A DNA stretch of 64,000 nt from Fluviibacter phosphoraccumulans (GCF_016110345.1 NZ_AP019011.1:620001-684000), one strand, 5' to 3'. Counted from the first letter of the stretch, positions 1 to 9,038 are shown. The notes: generated from the letters alone by a model not told the origin. Made by a program: numbers and translations.

Positions 1-383
1 TCAGGGGTCAAACGGCGGTAATCTCCCCACATTTGATCACCCATCATGCCGTGGCCCATCCGCTGACCACCGGAACAGCAATTACCCATGCCAGATCCCC
101 ACATCCCATGCATTAATTGCATGTTGTTTTGCATGGTTGTCCAATGTTCTTGGAGCAGTTGTTGCCGCGCTTGAGGGTCTTGTGTCTGACGAATCTTGTC
201 CATCTGCTCCTGCATTGCCTTCATGTTTTGCTGCATCTGTGCCATCTGTTTGTCGAATTCCGCGAGATCAGATGTTGTTGCTTGTGCTTTGGGGCTCGTG
301 CTTCCAGAAGGATCTGCCGCCAGCACGGTTTGCGTCGACATGGTGAGTGCCGCTGCTACGCTTAATACGATCAGTTTTTTCAT
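1..383 (-). CDS. Met/Cys-rich exported protein, C-terminus beyond window
   Basis: The reading frame starts at the ATG at 383 and is open to the window edge, so the C-terminus is missing. It encodes a signal peptide of about 22 residues (MKKL start, cleavage near VLA-AD), then a Gln/Met-rich helical stretch likely to form a coiled coil, then a tail rich in Met, His and Cys (GNCCSGGQRMGHGMMGD). This composition suggests a periplasmic soft-metal-binding protein, but I do not recognise a named family. A MerR-type promoter reads into it from 465-435, and the divergent regulator gene begins at 501. Metal-induced expression is therefore inferred from context. The start has an upstream AGGAGAT-like ribosome site. 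Confidence 0.7.
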   Translation of the reverse strand, partial: MKKLIVLSVAAALTMSTQTVLAADPSGSTSPKAQATTSDLAEFDKQMAQMQQNMKAMQEQMDKIRQTQDPQARQQLLQEHWTTMQNNMQLMHGMWGSGMGNCCSGGQRMGHGMMGDQMWGDYRRLTP

Positions 384-434
384 TGCGATCTCCTTAGGGA
401 TGTCATGAATACTGCTATACAAGACAGCATTGAT

Positions 435-465
435 ATTAAAAACCCTGTAGTCACTACTGTGTCAA
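435..465 (-). promoter_or_regulatory. MerR-type promoter/operator with 19-bp spacer
   Basis: On the minus strand TTGACA (465-460) and TTTAAT (440-435) are separated by 19 bp, the over-long spacer typical of promoters activated by MerR-family proteins. The spacer region contains an imperfect dyad (442-462, ACCCTGTAGT-C-ACTACTGTGT) like CadR/PbrR operators. It lies between the regulator gene (501, plus strand) and the Met-rich protein gene (383, minus strand) and would drive the latter. Confidence 0.65.
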
Positions 466-500
466 TAGGGTATCGTAGAAAAATTAAAGAGGGGAACGAT

Positions 501-920
501 ATGCGTATCGGTGAACTAGGCAATGAGACAGGAGTGGACATCGAGACCATTCGTCACTATGAAAAGATCGGCTTGCTCTCGGTGCCTCCTCGTGAGCCGA
601 ATGGCTATCGCAATTACGAAACATCCCATTTAGAGCGCCTAGCCTTCATCCGCCACTGCCGAGCACTGGATATGCCCTTAGCGGATGTGAAGCGCCTTCT
701 GGATTTCATCACACACCCCGAGGTGGATTGCGGGGAAATCAATCGCTTGATTGATGCACACTTGCATAACATTCGAGAGCGTCTTCACAGCATGCAGAGT
801 CTGGAAAAACAATTGGAGGTCTTACGGGCACGATGTGGCGATAGCCATATTGTTCGGGATTGCGGCATTCTCAGCGAACTGGTTGCAGCATCTCATAAAA
901 CAGGCGTTAAAAAAGACTGA
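501..920 (+). CDS. MerR-family Cd/Pb-type metal-responsive regulator
   Basis: A 139-residue MerR-family regulator. The N-terminal winged helix (about residues 1-70, MRIGELGNETGVDIETIRHY start) is followed by a dimerisation helix and a C-terminal metal-binding loop. Cys77, Cys112 and Cys121 sit where CadR/PbrR proteins hold their three metal-binding cysteines, so Cd(II), Pb(II) or a similar ion is the likely effector. The ATG at 501 is chosen because GAGGGG lies just upstream and it gives the canonical MerR N-terminus; an upstream ATG at 405 would add an unrelated extension. It probably activates the divergent promoter at 435-465 and may also influence the nearby efflux genes. Confidence 0.88.
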   Translation: MRIGELGNETGVDIETIRHYEKIGLLSVPPREPNGYRNYETSHLERLAFIRHCRALDMPLADVKRLLDFITHPEVDCGEINRLIDAHLHNIRERLHSMQSLEKQLEVLRARCGDSHIVRDCGILSELVAASHKTGVKKD

Positions 921-934
921 CGATATGCAACTTG

Positions 935-1163
935 TTAGGCTGCTGCAGGTTGAAATGCAATGACCGACATGCCGACCAGTGCAATGCTTGCGCCTAAGAG
1001 ATCCCAATATGTAAGTAACCTCACAAAACTGCTAAAGAAAGATGGTCAGGGATAGGCAAAGCTATGGCTTACCTTGTTTCAAAACTAGCAAAGGCAGATA
1101 ACGACCAATGATTTCAGGGAGTGCCGTTACTGCGTCGAAGCTTAAAATTCTTAGAAATTCCAT
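935..1163 (-). pseudogene. ynfA: Decayed ynfA-like (UPF0060) membrane protein
   Basis: Reading from the ATG at 1163, the first part (TALPEIIGRYLPLLVLKQG) matches the YnfA/UPF0060 N-terminus. The end, up to the stop at 937-935, reads WDLLGASIALVGMSVIAFQP, matching its C-terminal transmembrane helix. The pieces are in different frames, and the total span (229 bp) is about 100 bp shorter than an intact gene of roughly 330 bp. At least two frameshifts and an internal deletion are needed. Intact family members are small four-helix inner-membrane proteins. Confidence 0.6.
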
Positions 1164-1174
1164 TTTTATTTGTT

Positions 1175-4100
1175 TCAAAATGATTCGGAATGTTGAGTAA
1201 ATTCACGCTTAATACGAACCATGTCCTTTTGGCCGTACTGCAAAAATAGGATTGGTGTTAAAAAGCTATCAAGTAAAGTAGAACTGAAAAGACCAAAGAA
1301 TATAACTACGGCTACAGGATGAAGGATTTCTGTGCCAGGTTGATTGGCTTCAAAGAGCAGTGGCATAAGAGCAAATGCAGTGACCAACGCAGTCATTAAG
1401 ACAGGAGAAAGACGCTCCAAAGATCCTTGGATGATGGTTTCTACTGACAAAGGCTTTTGTTCAGTCAAGATTAGGTTTAGGTAGTGGCTAATTTTGAGAA
1501 TACCGTTGCGTATCGATACCCCTGCAAGCGCAACAAAGCCAACCATCGACGCTATGGACAGCGGTTGCCCAAAGAGCCAGAGAGCAAACACACCGCCAAT
1601 CATAGCCAGTGGAATGTTAACCATGATGATGGCTGATAGTCGCACGGATCGGTATTTCGAATAAAGGAGAGAGAAGATTACGGCAAGGGCGCAGGCAGAT
1701 AGAAGTCCGATAAGTTTGCTTGCTTCCTCCTGTGCAGTGAATTGACCACCAATAGTAATAAAGTAGCCTTCAGGCAATGGGTTTGAATCAATAACCTTCC
1801 TCATTTCTGAGACAACATCAGAAAGTGCGTTGCCCGATGCGTTTGCAGAAATGAGAATCCGTCTTTTGCCTCCGTCACGACTAATCTGATTCGGCCCATC
1901 AGATTCCTCAATCGTGGCAATTTGGTTAAGAGAAACATAGCCCTTTGGTGTGTCAACAACCAGATTTCCCAGCTTGTCGACTGAACGATCACCCTCCGGT
2001 AGTTTGACGATCAAATTGAATCGTTTCGAACCTTCGATGACCTGAGTAATTCGCTCGCCTTCAATCAACCCTTGGAGCATCGAATTCACTCCGGAAGCGG
2101 ACAGACCGTATTGAGAGGCCCGATCATAGTCAATCACGACACGGATTTGTGGTGCAAGGACCTGTTTTTCGACTTCCAGGTCAGCAATGCCGGGGATGTT
2201 GCTAAGTTTAGACTTTAGAAGTTCTGCCTGGGCTCGCAGCGTCTCTAGATTGTCACCAAATATAAGCATGGCTATCTGAGTTCTAGAACCGCTGAGCATG
2301 TGGTCGATGCGATGCGAGATAGGTTGCCCAATAGAAATAGCAACAGGTAGTACTGAAAGCTTGGCTCGAATCTCCTGAAGTATGTCGGATGCTGATCGAT
2401 CCCATTCCTTGGATGGCGTGAGGCCAATGTCCAGCTCACTGGTATGAACGCCTTCGGCGTGCTCATCAAGTTCGGCCCGACCTGTTCTGCGGCCTACATA
2501 TTTAACCTCCGGGATGTCCATGATCAACGCTTCACCTTGAGATGCTATTAACGCTGATTCAGTGAGTGTAGTGCCAGGATTGAGGCGAAGGCTTACCAGA
2601 TAAGTGCCCTCGTTAAATGGCGGTAGAAATGACTTCGCCATGAAGGGGAGGCTCAAAATGGCGAGAACAACGGCAATTAATGAATAGCGAACGATGGCCT
2701 TCGGACTTTCGATGATGCGGGTCAGTAAGCGCTGGTAGTTATGCTTGAGATATCTAACTACGGCCGAATCCTGGTGATCTGCACCGGTCATTTTGGGAAG
2801 CAGGTAGTAAGAAAGTACAGGAGTGACCGTGACTGAAACGAGCAATGAGCCCAAAGTCGAGATGATGAAGGCGATTGCAAGCGGCTGGAAGAAGCGGCCT
2901 TCAATCCCAGGTAAGGCAAACAGAGGGACAAAGACGATGATGGTGATCATTGTCGCGTAAACAATTCCCGTCCGGACTTCTAGAGAAGCTGCGCGAACAG
3001 TTTCCAGAATCGAGGGGCTGCGGTGGTTCAAGTCGGAGGATCTTTGGGTTAGACGTCTGATAATGTTTTCTACATCAACAACTGCGTCATCAACGAGCCC
3101 ACCAATTGCAATCGCTAGGCCTCCAAGGGTCATCGTGTTGATCGTTTGTCCAAACGCATTGAAGACAATGCCCGTCAATACAATAGATAAAGGTATGGAG
3201 ATTAGGGCAATCAAAGCCGGGCGCAGACTACCTAAGAATACGTACAGAATCACACCCACACAAATCGATGCGGCGATCAGTTTCACTTTTAAGGTGTCAA
3301 TCGAAGACTCGATGAAGTTAGCCTGTCTGAAGGTGATTTGTGGCTTTCCCATTCCCGTTGGCAAAGACCCCCCTAGTTCATCAATGGCTTTCTCGACAGC
3401 TTGTGTGAGCATCACTGTGTCGGCGGAGGGTTGCTTTTGAATACCTAGGATGACTGCAGGTTGTCCATTCAGTCCTGCATCGCCTCTACGTATGGCCGGT
3501 CCGAATTTAACCTGAGCGATTTGTTGCAACAAGATCGGCTGGCCTTGTCGGATGCCTACGGCGAGATTTTTCAGATCATCAAGTTTTGAGGTCCGCCCGA
3601 TATTACGAATCAGATACTCCCGTCCATTGACGTCTAGGAAACCCCCGGATGTATTCGACGAAAATCCTTTTAGTGAACTGTTCAGTTGCTCTGGAGTTAT
3701 ACCAAGTTCCGCCATTCGTCTTGTATCTGGCAAGACCTGGAACTGGCGAACTTCTCCCCCAATTGGAATGACTTGAGCAATGCCAGGTATAGAGAGCAAC
3801 CTCGGGCGCAGTGTCCAATCGGCGTATTCTCGGGCAACCATGGGTGATGCTCCGTTAGCACCGAGAGGTATCGCTATTTGAAGTATTTCGCCCATAATCG
3901 AGCTGACTGGTCCCATCCGTGGTTGAACTCCCGGAGGAAGGCTGCTCTCAATGCCAGAGAGCTTTTCGCTGACCAGTTGTCGTGCTCGATATATGTCAAC
4001 GCTCCAATCAAATGAAACATAAATTACCGAAAGCCCAGCTGTGGATGTTGATCTAACAGATTGAACACCAGTGAGTCCATTCATTGCAGATTCAATTGGA

Positions 4101-4300
4101 AAGGTAATCAACATTTCCACTTCTTCAGAAGCCATGCCACCAGCTTCTGTCATGATGTTAACCGTTGGTTTGTTTAGGTCAGGAAATACATCTATTGGGG
4201 CTCGTGAGATATTGAAGGCACCGTAGATGCTGATTGCTAAGCCAATGACAATTACCAGAAGTCTGTTTGATAGACTTAATTCGAGTATCTTTTTGAACAT
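1175..4300 (-). CDS. czcA: Heavy-metal efflux RND transporter, CzcA/CusA type
   Basis: A 1041-residue protein, the usual length for the heavy-metal efflux (HME) branch of RND proton antiporters. It starts with a transmembrane helix (about 12-30), has two large periplasmic loops, and carries the transmembrane-4 motif GLVDDAVVDVEN at about 401-412 with the acidic residues used for proton coupling. It would form the trimeric inner-membrane pump of a tripartite system with the adaptor and outer-membrane genes just upstream. The start codon lies 7 bp after the adaptor stop, so they are co-transcribed. The substrate (Co/Zn/Cd versus Cu/Ag or Ni) cannot be settled by eye; the czcI-like gene at the head of the operon favours divalent cations. 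Confidence 0.92.
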   Translation of the reverse strand: MFKKILELSLSNRLLVIVIGLAISIYGAFNISRAPIDVFPDLNKPTVNIMTEAGGMASEEVEMLITFPIESAMNGLTGVQSVRSTSTAGLSVIYVSFDWSVDIYRARQLVSEKLSGIESSLPPGVQPRMGPVSSIMGEILQIAIPLGANGASPMVAREYADWTLRPRLLSIPGIAQVIPIGGEVRQFQVLPDTRRMAELGITPEQLNSSLKGFSSNTSGGFLDVNGREYLIRNIGRTSKLDDLKNLAVGIRQGQPILLQQIAQVKFGPAIRRGDAGLNGQPAVILGIQKQPSADTVMLTQAVEKAIDELGGSLPTGMGKPQITFRQANFIESSIDTLKVKLIAASICVGVILYVFLGSLRPALIALISIPLSIVLTGIVFNAFGQTINTMTLGGLAIAIGGLVDDAVVDVENIIRRLTQRSSDLNHRSPSILETVRAASLEVRTGIVYATMITIIVFVPLFALPGIEGRFFQPLAIAFIISTLGSLLVSVTVTPVLSYYLLPKMTGADHQDSAVVRYLKHNYQRLLTRIIESPKAIVRYSLIAVVLAILSLPFMAKSFLPPFNEGTYLVSLRLNPGTTLTESALIASQGEALIMDIPEVKYVGRRTGRAELDEHAEGVHTSELDIGLTPSKEWDRSASDILQEIRAKLSVLPVAISIGQPISHRIDHMLSGSRTQIAMLIFGDNLETLRAQAELLKSKLSNIPGIADLEVEKQVLAPQIRVVIDYDRASQYGLSASGVNSMLQGLIEGERITQVIEGSKRFNLIVKLPEGDRSVDKLGNLVVDTPKGYVSLNQIATIEESDGPNQISRDGGKRRILISANASGNALSDVVSEMRKVIDSNPLPEGYFITIGGQFTAQEEASKLIGLLSACALAVIFSLLYSKYRSVRLSAIIMVNIPLAMIGGVFALWLFGQPLSIASMVGFVALAGVSIRNGILKISHYLNLILTEQKPLSVETIIQGSLERLSPVLMTALVTAFALMPLLFEANQPGTEILHPVAVVIFFGLFSSTLLDSFLTPILFLQYGQKDMVRIKREFTQHSESF

Positions 4301-4307
4301 ATACGCC

Positions 4308-5336
4308 TCAACGGATCTGGTTAACCAAAGAGGCTGATTGGCTGACTACGATGTCGCCATTTTCTAAGCCGTTAACAACTACAGATGTGCCATCCAGAGG
4401 TAAAATTGTTACGGTACGTGCCAAATACTTGATTGGGCTTTCCTTTACCCAGATGATTGACTGATTAGCACTATCCTTAACCAGCGCACTGGCTGGTACC
4501 TGATAACCTTGCTGGGTTTGCTTCGTTTGCACAAATATGCGAACTGCTTGACCAATTGCAAGAGGCAACGCGCCGCCCTCGGATGCGACAAAGGTAATAG
4601 GTAATGCCTGTTCTCTCAGATTTCGTGCTGTTCCGAGAAGTTTTAGTGGAATCTGGCGATCCCCTTCAGTTATATTGGCCGACTGGATGTTGTCTAAGAG
4701 GAACGTGTCGTATGCAATGGCTTCGACCATAAAACGATCGGCATTTGTAATTTCGAAGATAGTCTGACGTGCATCGACCACTTGTCCAGAAACGATCCCA
4801 GTTGTGGAGATGATGCCATCTACAGAAGCTCGGAGTTCTTCGTTAGCGACAGCCGCTTGTGCTTCCTCAAGCGTTTTCCTCGGCACAGTGTCTGAGAGTG
4901 CCTGAAGACGTTTAAGTCTACTTTCTGCTAAAGATCTCATGCCTTTCGGACCAACATCAGGGGTGATGTATGCGAGAAGTTGACCCTTATGGACAGATTC
5001 GCCTGGGGTCGGGAAACCATTGGGTGGTGGGGTAATACGCCCAGCAATCATGGATTGAACCTTCCCGCCGTAATTCGGATCGGGAATAATTTTGCCTGCC
5101 AATTCGACGGTTTTTGGGTAGTCGCCATAAACCGAGCGCGTTGTCCGGATATTCAGCTGTCGTTGTGTTTGCTTTGGAATGATGACGGAGCCATCACTTA
5201 ACCGATAAGGTCGAACCACACTAGTGGTTTGTTCGTTAGTTGCGTTGTTTTCGGCATGGTTCCCACCTGCCAATACCATGGAGGTGGCCGTCAAAAGTAT
5301 GGTGACAGTCAAGATCTTCGTATATGTACTTTTCAT
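4308..5336 (-). CDS. czcB: Periplasmic adaptor (membrane fusion) subunit, CzcB-like
   Basis: A 342-residue membrane fusion protein of the RND efflux adaptor family. It has an N-terminal signal peptide (about 1-24, ending MVLAGG), a split barrel/lipoyl region with a short helical hairpin (about 115-160), and a C-terminal membrane-proximal domain. It links the RND pump to the outer-membrane channel. The ATG at 5336 overlaps the upstream stop by one base (TGATG), indicating translational coupling. It lacks the long His-rich N-terminal extension of some CzcB proteins. Confidence 0.88.
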   Translation of the reverse strand: MKSTYTKILTVTILLTATSMVLAGGNHAENNATNEQTTSVVRPYRLSDGSVIIPKQTQRQLNIRTTRSVYGDYPKTVELAGKIIPDPNYGGKVQSMIAGRITPPPNGFPTPGESVHKGQLLAYITPDVGPKGMRSLAESRLKRLQALSDTVPRKTLEEAQAAVANEELRASVDGIISTTGIVSGQVVDARQTIFEITNADRFMVEAIAYDTFLLDNIQSANITEGDRQIPLKLLGTARNLREQALPITFVASEGGALPLAIGQAVRIFVQTKQTQQGYQVPASALVKDSANQSIIWVKESPIKYLARTVTILPLDGTSVVVNGLENGDIVVSQSASLVNQIR

Positions 5337-5896
5337 CACTTAGATCCTTTCAGTAATTTACGAAATTTCTGAAGCGATGGGCCAAAAAGTCCGCGTTTCC
5401 AGAACATCCACAATCCAATTATGATCACAATCAGAATCGCTACTCGGGTGATAGTTTGGCCTATGCTCAAGTGAGGAGCGGTATCCGCAGCGTCTAGTGT
5501 GCCTGATATGGATTCATCGCCAAGCTTAGACGAAACTTGCAAAGCCAGATTAATGGGTTGGGGTTGATCGAATAGATCACCTAGTGTTGCGCGATAGACG
5601 CCAGGCATTGATTCGCTTACTAAAAGTTCATTTCCGCCCGTGTTTGCTTTGACAGTAGCATTTAAGACGGGTGTATTGCTGACGCGCTCGTCAACAAAAA
5701 TGTAAAGATCATTTCCGACGCGCTGACCCACCGCCTCGTATGATTCTGATACAGCCATGAAGTTGATTTTTGGGCCGATCGAAACGATAGACTGTTTGTC
5801 CTCAGGGGTATCCGTGTGGGCATAACTGATCGAGCTTCCGAAGAGGCCAAGAATGAGAAGCGGGAGAGTAAAAATCACCATGTATCGTGTTTTCAT
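5336..5896 (-). CDS. Exported membrane-anchored protein within the czc operon
   Basis: A 186-residue protein that I do not recognise as a named family. It has a signal peptide (about 1-26, ending SSISYAH), a periplasmic beta-rich domain of about 120 residues, and one C-terminal transmembrane helix (about 145-168) followed by a basic cytoplasmic tail. The start at 5896 is preceded by AAGG at good spacing. It sits between the outer-membrane factor and the adaptor in a tightly packed operon, so it is probably an accessory subunit of the metal efflux system, for example a periplasmic metal-handling or assembly factor. That role is inferred from position only. Confidence 0.75.
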   Translation of the reverse strand: MKTRYMVIFTLPLLILGLFGSSISYAHTDTPEDKQSIVSIGPKINFMAVSESYEAVGQRVGNDLYIFVDERVSNTPVLNATVKANTGGNELLVSESMPGVYRATLGDLFDQPQPINLALQVSSKLGDESISGTLDAADTAPHLSIGQTITRVAILIVIIIGLWMFWKRGLFGPSLQKFRKLLKGSK

Positions 5897-5906
5897 AATC
5901 GAACCT

Positions 5907-7229
5907 TTATTCTGGAATGAGTCCAAGTGCCTGTCTCAATGAAGAGATGGCAGCTAAATAGGCCACTTCGGCTTGCGCTGCCTGCTTTGAAGCGTCTGTA
6001 GCTTCTTGTTCAATTCTTAGGCGTGTGGGGAGGTCTGTTTCACCGAACTTGAAAGATTTTTCAAAAAATCTACGAGTCTCATTAGCAAGTTTGGCTCTTC
6101 GTATGGCGGCGTCACGGCGCATGCCAGCTGTCTCAACCCGAGCTTTTGCGCCATCCAACTCCGAGAGTAACCTATTCTTTTCATAAATCAGACGCTCTTC
6201 CGCTTCGATCTGATTGGCCTTATTGGAGAGCGTTTGGGCCTGGGTGCGCGCATCAGATCCGAATGGAATTTTTATGCCCAGCATGACGGTTTGTTGAATA
6301 GGTACGCCAACTTCAGGACGACCGCTGGTGCCGTAAATTTGCAGTTCCGGATTTTGACGGGTCTGTGCGCGGGCTAATTCAGTTGCTGTCCTTGCAACAT
6401 CAACTTGAGCGATCAGATCTTGAATGACTGGATGCGTCGTATCTAAGTCCGCAAACGAGCTTGGTAGCTTCGGTAGCCGCTCGGATAGTCTTGATAAAGT
6501 GCCAGAATTCTCAACAGACTGACTATTTAAAAAACTATCAATGTCTGTAGGCTTTCCAGTCAGAACCTTGAGATTCTGTACAACTAGGATCAGATTAGCT
6601 TTCGCTTCCGCCTTGCTGCCTTCAGCATTGGCAAGGGCACTCTCTGACTGATAAAGATCTGCTCTGGATAGATCTCCAACTTTGTGGCGAGCCTGAACGT
6701 CCTTAAACAAACTCTTGGCATTGTTGAGACGACTCACTGCCAGGTTATATTCAAGCTTGGCCAGTTCGAATTCCCAGAAAAGGCCCCGAAGTTGCGCAGA
6801 GACTTTCAACTGGACACTGGCCTGCTGCTTTACTAATCGTGCAGTTTCTGCGTCAGCAAAAGCGATTGAACCAGATCGCTCACCCCACAGCCAGATTGGA
6901 ACTGATAATCCAGCGATAAATTCACCGGCACCACCCGCGGCAAGCCCGCCGCTTTGGGTTTTCTCACCCTTGCCACCAAGCTCTAATGTGGGTGGGCGTG
7001 CGACTAGGCTTTGGCTCACTTTCTGACGTGCCTGAAGTGATTCAAGCCGCGTTGCGTACGCTTTGGCCTCGGGTTGCCTAGACCATGTGTCCTCGAAAAG
7101 ATTTTTAAGCGTGTATGTGTCAGAAGTCCTTGTTGGCTCTAAACCATATGCAGGATAGACCAACAGCGTTACGCTTACGACGAATAAGAAGCGACAGCAT
7201 AATCGCGTTCCGATGGAGAACGTATTCAT
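5907..7229 (-). CDS. czcC: TolC-family outer-membrane efflux channel, CzcC-like
   Basis: A 440-residue outer-membrane efflux protein with a signal peptide (about 1-32) followed by two TolC-type repeats rich in long alpha-helical segments (Ala/Gln/Glu/Arg-rich, with LYQSESALANAEG and LRIEQEATDASKQAAQAEV-type heptads). It provides the outer-membrane duct for the RND pump. The ATG at 7229 is preceded by AGGAGG 9 bp upstream; an ATG at 7235 is closer to the Shine-Dalgarno and less likely. It is the second gene of the efflux operon. Confidence 0.87.
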   Translation of the reverse strand: MNTFSIGTRLCCRFLFVVSVTLLVYPAYGLEPTRTSDTYTLKNLFEDTWSRQPEAKAYATRLESLQARQKVSQSLVARPPTLELGGKGEKTQSGGLAAGGAGEFIAGLSVPIWLWGERSGSIAFADAETARLVKQQASVQLKVSAQLRGLFWEFELAKLEYNLAVSRLNNAKSLFKDVQARHKVGDLSRADLYQSESALANAEGSKAEAKANLILVVQNLKVLTGKPTDIDSFLNSQSVENSGTLSRLSERLPKLPSSFADLDTTHPVIQDLIAQVDVARTATELARAQTRQNPELQIYGTSGRPEVGVPIQQTVMLGIKIPFGSDARTQAQTLSNKANQIEAEERLIYEKNRLLSELDGAKARVETAGMRRDAAIRRAKLANETRRFFEKSFKFGETDLPTRLRIEQEATDASKQAAQAEVAYLAAISSLRQALGLIPE

Positions 7230-7309
7230 CCCCATGCACCTCCTGAATAGCCCACATAAGGGCATATAACGGATGCTGATTACGTTTGTAAATCAGCAAT
7301 TTTGTTAAG

Positions 7310-7684
7310 TCAGGAGTTGCGCCACTTTGGACGATACGGTGGATCCGAGAGAGCCGAGATTAAAAGAATTTCGTAAGAAGGCAAAGTGTCGTTTGGTATT
7401 TTTTTCAATACCAATGACTGATTTTCTTCTAAGATGATGATTAAGTGCGCGTGGCAGGCATCGCAATGTGCCGTGTGTTTTTCAGTCTGTTGGTCTTGCT
7501 TGGCAAGGGATGAGTTTTTCTCAAGCTTCTGACTATGTTCATGGCCGTGCTGAAGATATTCAGCACTCACTGGTTGGTGAGTGAACTCTGTCGGCAATTC
7601 TTCATGTTTATAACAGGCAGAAGTAGCCCATGCCAATTGAACAGGCACTATAAGGAGCAGAAGATATATGAGAAATTTTCTCAT
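7310..7684 (-). CDS. czcI: CzcI-like small metal-resistance protein
   Basis: A 124-residue exported protein with signal peptide (about 1-20, ending LAWA), a His-rich middle (HGHEHSQ), a Cys/His cluster (HCDACHAH) and a C-terminus ending in a PPYRPKW-type motif. These features match the CzcI family that heads czcCBA operons and is thought to modulate or sense metal in the periplasm. The gene order I-C-x-B-A agrees. Only 24 bp separate its start codon from the end of an IS256-family insertion, so the native promoter may have been replaced. Confidence 0.72.
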   Translation of the reverse strand: MRKFLIYLLLLIVPVQLAWATSACYKHEELPTEFTHQPVSAEYLQHGHEHSQKLEKNSSLAKQDQQTEKHTAHCDACHAHLIIILEENQSLVLKKIPNDTLPSYEILLISALSDPPYRPKWRNS

Positions 7685-7708
7685 TTGTTAAGTCTAGCAT
7701 AGTCACAT

Positions 7709-9038
7709 GAGGGCGTGTCAGATATTTTGTGTAAACGGGGTTTCAGTTGTTAACGGCGAGTCTATCGCCGAACTCAATGGTAAAACGAGTCAACGCCGCT
7801 TTCCAGTCGCGGATCGGCATCGTCCATTTCTTGCTGATGTTGCGTAGGGCCAGATAGAACAATTTAAGCAAGGCTTCGTCGCTGGGGAATGATCCCCGGT
7901 TCTTGGTCAGCTTGCGTAGGCTCATGTTCACGGACTCGATGGCGTTAGTCGTATAGATCACCTTGCGGATCTCGGGTGGGTAATCAAAGAACGGGATGAT
8001 CCGTTGCCAGTTCCTGCGCCAGGATTGGCCAATGGGCAGATAATCATCATCCCACTTCGCTTCGAACTCGCCGAGGCGCTGCTCAGCTTCATCCGCCGTG
8101 GCTGCGGTGTAAATGCGCTTCAGGTCAGCCGCCACTTCGGGCCGCTTCTTCCAGGAAACATAGTTCAGGCTGTGCCGGACCATGTGCACAATGCACAGCT
8201 GCACCGTGGTCTTGGGGAAGACGGCTTCAATGGCCTCCGGGAATCCCTTTAGCCCATCGACGCAAGCGATCAGGATGTCCTGGACGCCCCGGTTACGCAG
8301 CTCCGTCACCACCTGTAGCCAGAACTTGGCGCCTTCATTGTTGGCAAGCCAAAGGCCAAGCACTTCCTTCTCCCCGGTCATGGCAACGCCAATGGCCAGA
8401 TAGACGGCTTTGACCCGTACGGCTCCCTCCCGGACTTTGACGTGAATGCAGTCCAGATAGACGATGGGGTAGATCGGATCGAGTGGCCTGGCTTGCCAGG
8501 CTTTGACTTCGTCGTTGACGGCGTCCGTCACTGATGAGATCAGGGTCGGAGACACCTCCGTCCCATACATCTCTTCCAGATGGGCCTGGATCTCCCGAAC
8601 CGTCATGCCTCGGGCGTAGAGCGAGAGGATCTTGTCGTCGAATCCTGTCCAGCGGGTCTGGTGCTTCGGGATAAGCTGCGGCTCGAAGCTGCCGTGTCGG
8701 TCCCGGGGGATATGAATAGGCAACTCACCAAATTCGCCCTTGAGCGTCTTCTTGCTCTTGCCGTTACGGGTGTTGCCACTGGTATTAACGACGGGTTGAT
8801 TCTTGTCGTGGCCAAGGTGGTTGGACATCTCAGCGTCCAGTGCCCTCTCGACGAGTAGCTTGGTCAGCTGCTTTAAAAGACCGTTCTCGCCAATTAAATC
8901 TTCGGGTTTCTGGTAGTTCGCCAGTAAGGATGTCAGTAATGCTTCAGGTACATCGTGTTTCTTGCTGCTCATGGTGCCTCCGGTCTATATGGCAGTTTCC
9001 CGCCAATTGACCGTTTACACAAAATTTAGGACACCCTC
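7709..9038 (-). mobile_element. IS256-family insertion sequence
   Basis: The element is delimited by related terminal inverted repeats: at 7709 GAGGGCGTGTC...TTTTGTGTAAACGG, and in reverse at 9038 GAGGGTGTCC...TTTTGTGTAAACGG. It contains one transposase gene on the minus strand. I find no 8-9 bp target duplication in the flanks (agtcacat versus ggtactag), which suggests a rearrangement or deletion after insertion. Right of it lies the tail of a truncated antitoxin-like gene. Confidence 0.88.
7743..8972 (-). CDS. IS256-family transposase (Mutator-type)
   Basis: A 409-residue DDE transposase of the IS256/MULE family, of normal length and without interruption. Typical features include YLDCIHVKVR around the first catalytic Asp, CVDGLKGFPEAI around the second, and the TTNAIESVN(M)SLRK block around the catalytic Glu near residue 350. 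It should be active in cut-and-copy transposition of its own element. Confidence 0.93.
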   Translation of the reverse strand: MSSKKHDVPEALLTSLLANYQKPEDLIGENGLLKQLTKLLVERALDAEMSNHLGHDKNQPVVNTSGNTRNGKSKKTLKGEFGELPIHIPRDRHGSFEPQLIPKHQTRWTGFDDKILSLYARGMTVREIQAHLEEMYGTEVSPTLISSVTDAVNDEVKAWQARPLDPIYPIVYLDCIHVKVREGAVRVKAVYLAIGVAMTGEKEVLGLWLANNEGAKFWLQVVTELRNRGVQDILIACVDGLKGFPEAIEAVFPKTTVQLCIVHMVRHSLNYVSWKKRPEVAADLKRIYTAATADEAEQRLGEFEAKWDDDYLPIGQSWRRNWQRIIPFFDYPPEIRKVIYTTNAIESVNMSLRKLTKNRGSFPSDEALLKLFYLALRNISKKWTMPIRDWKAALTRFTIEFGDRLAVNN

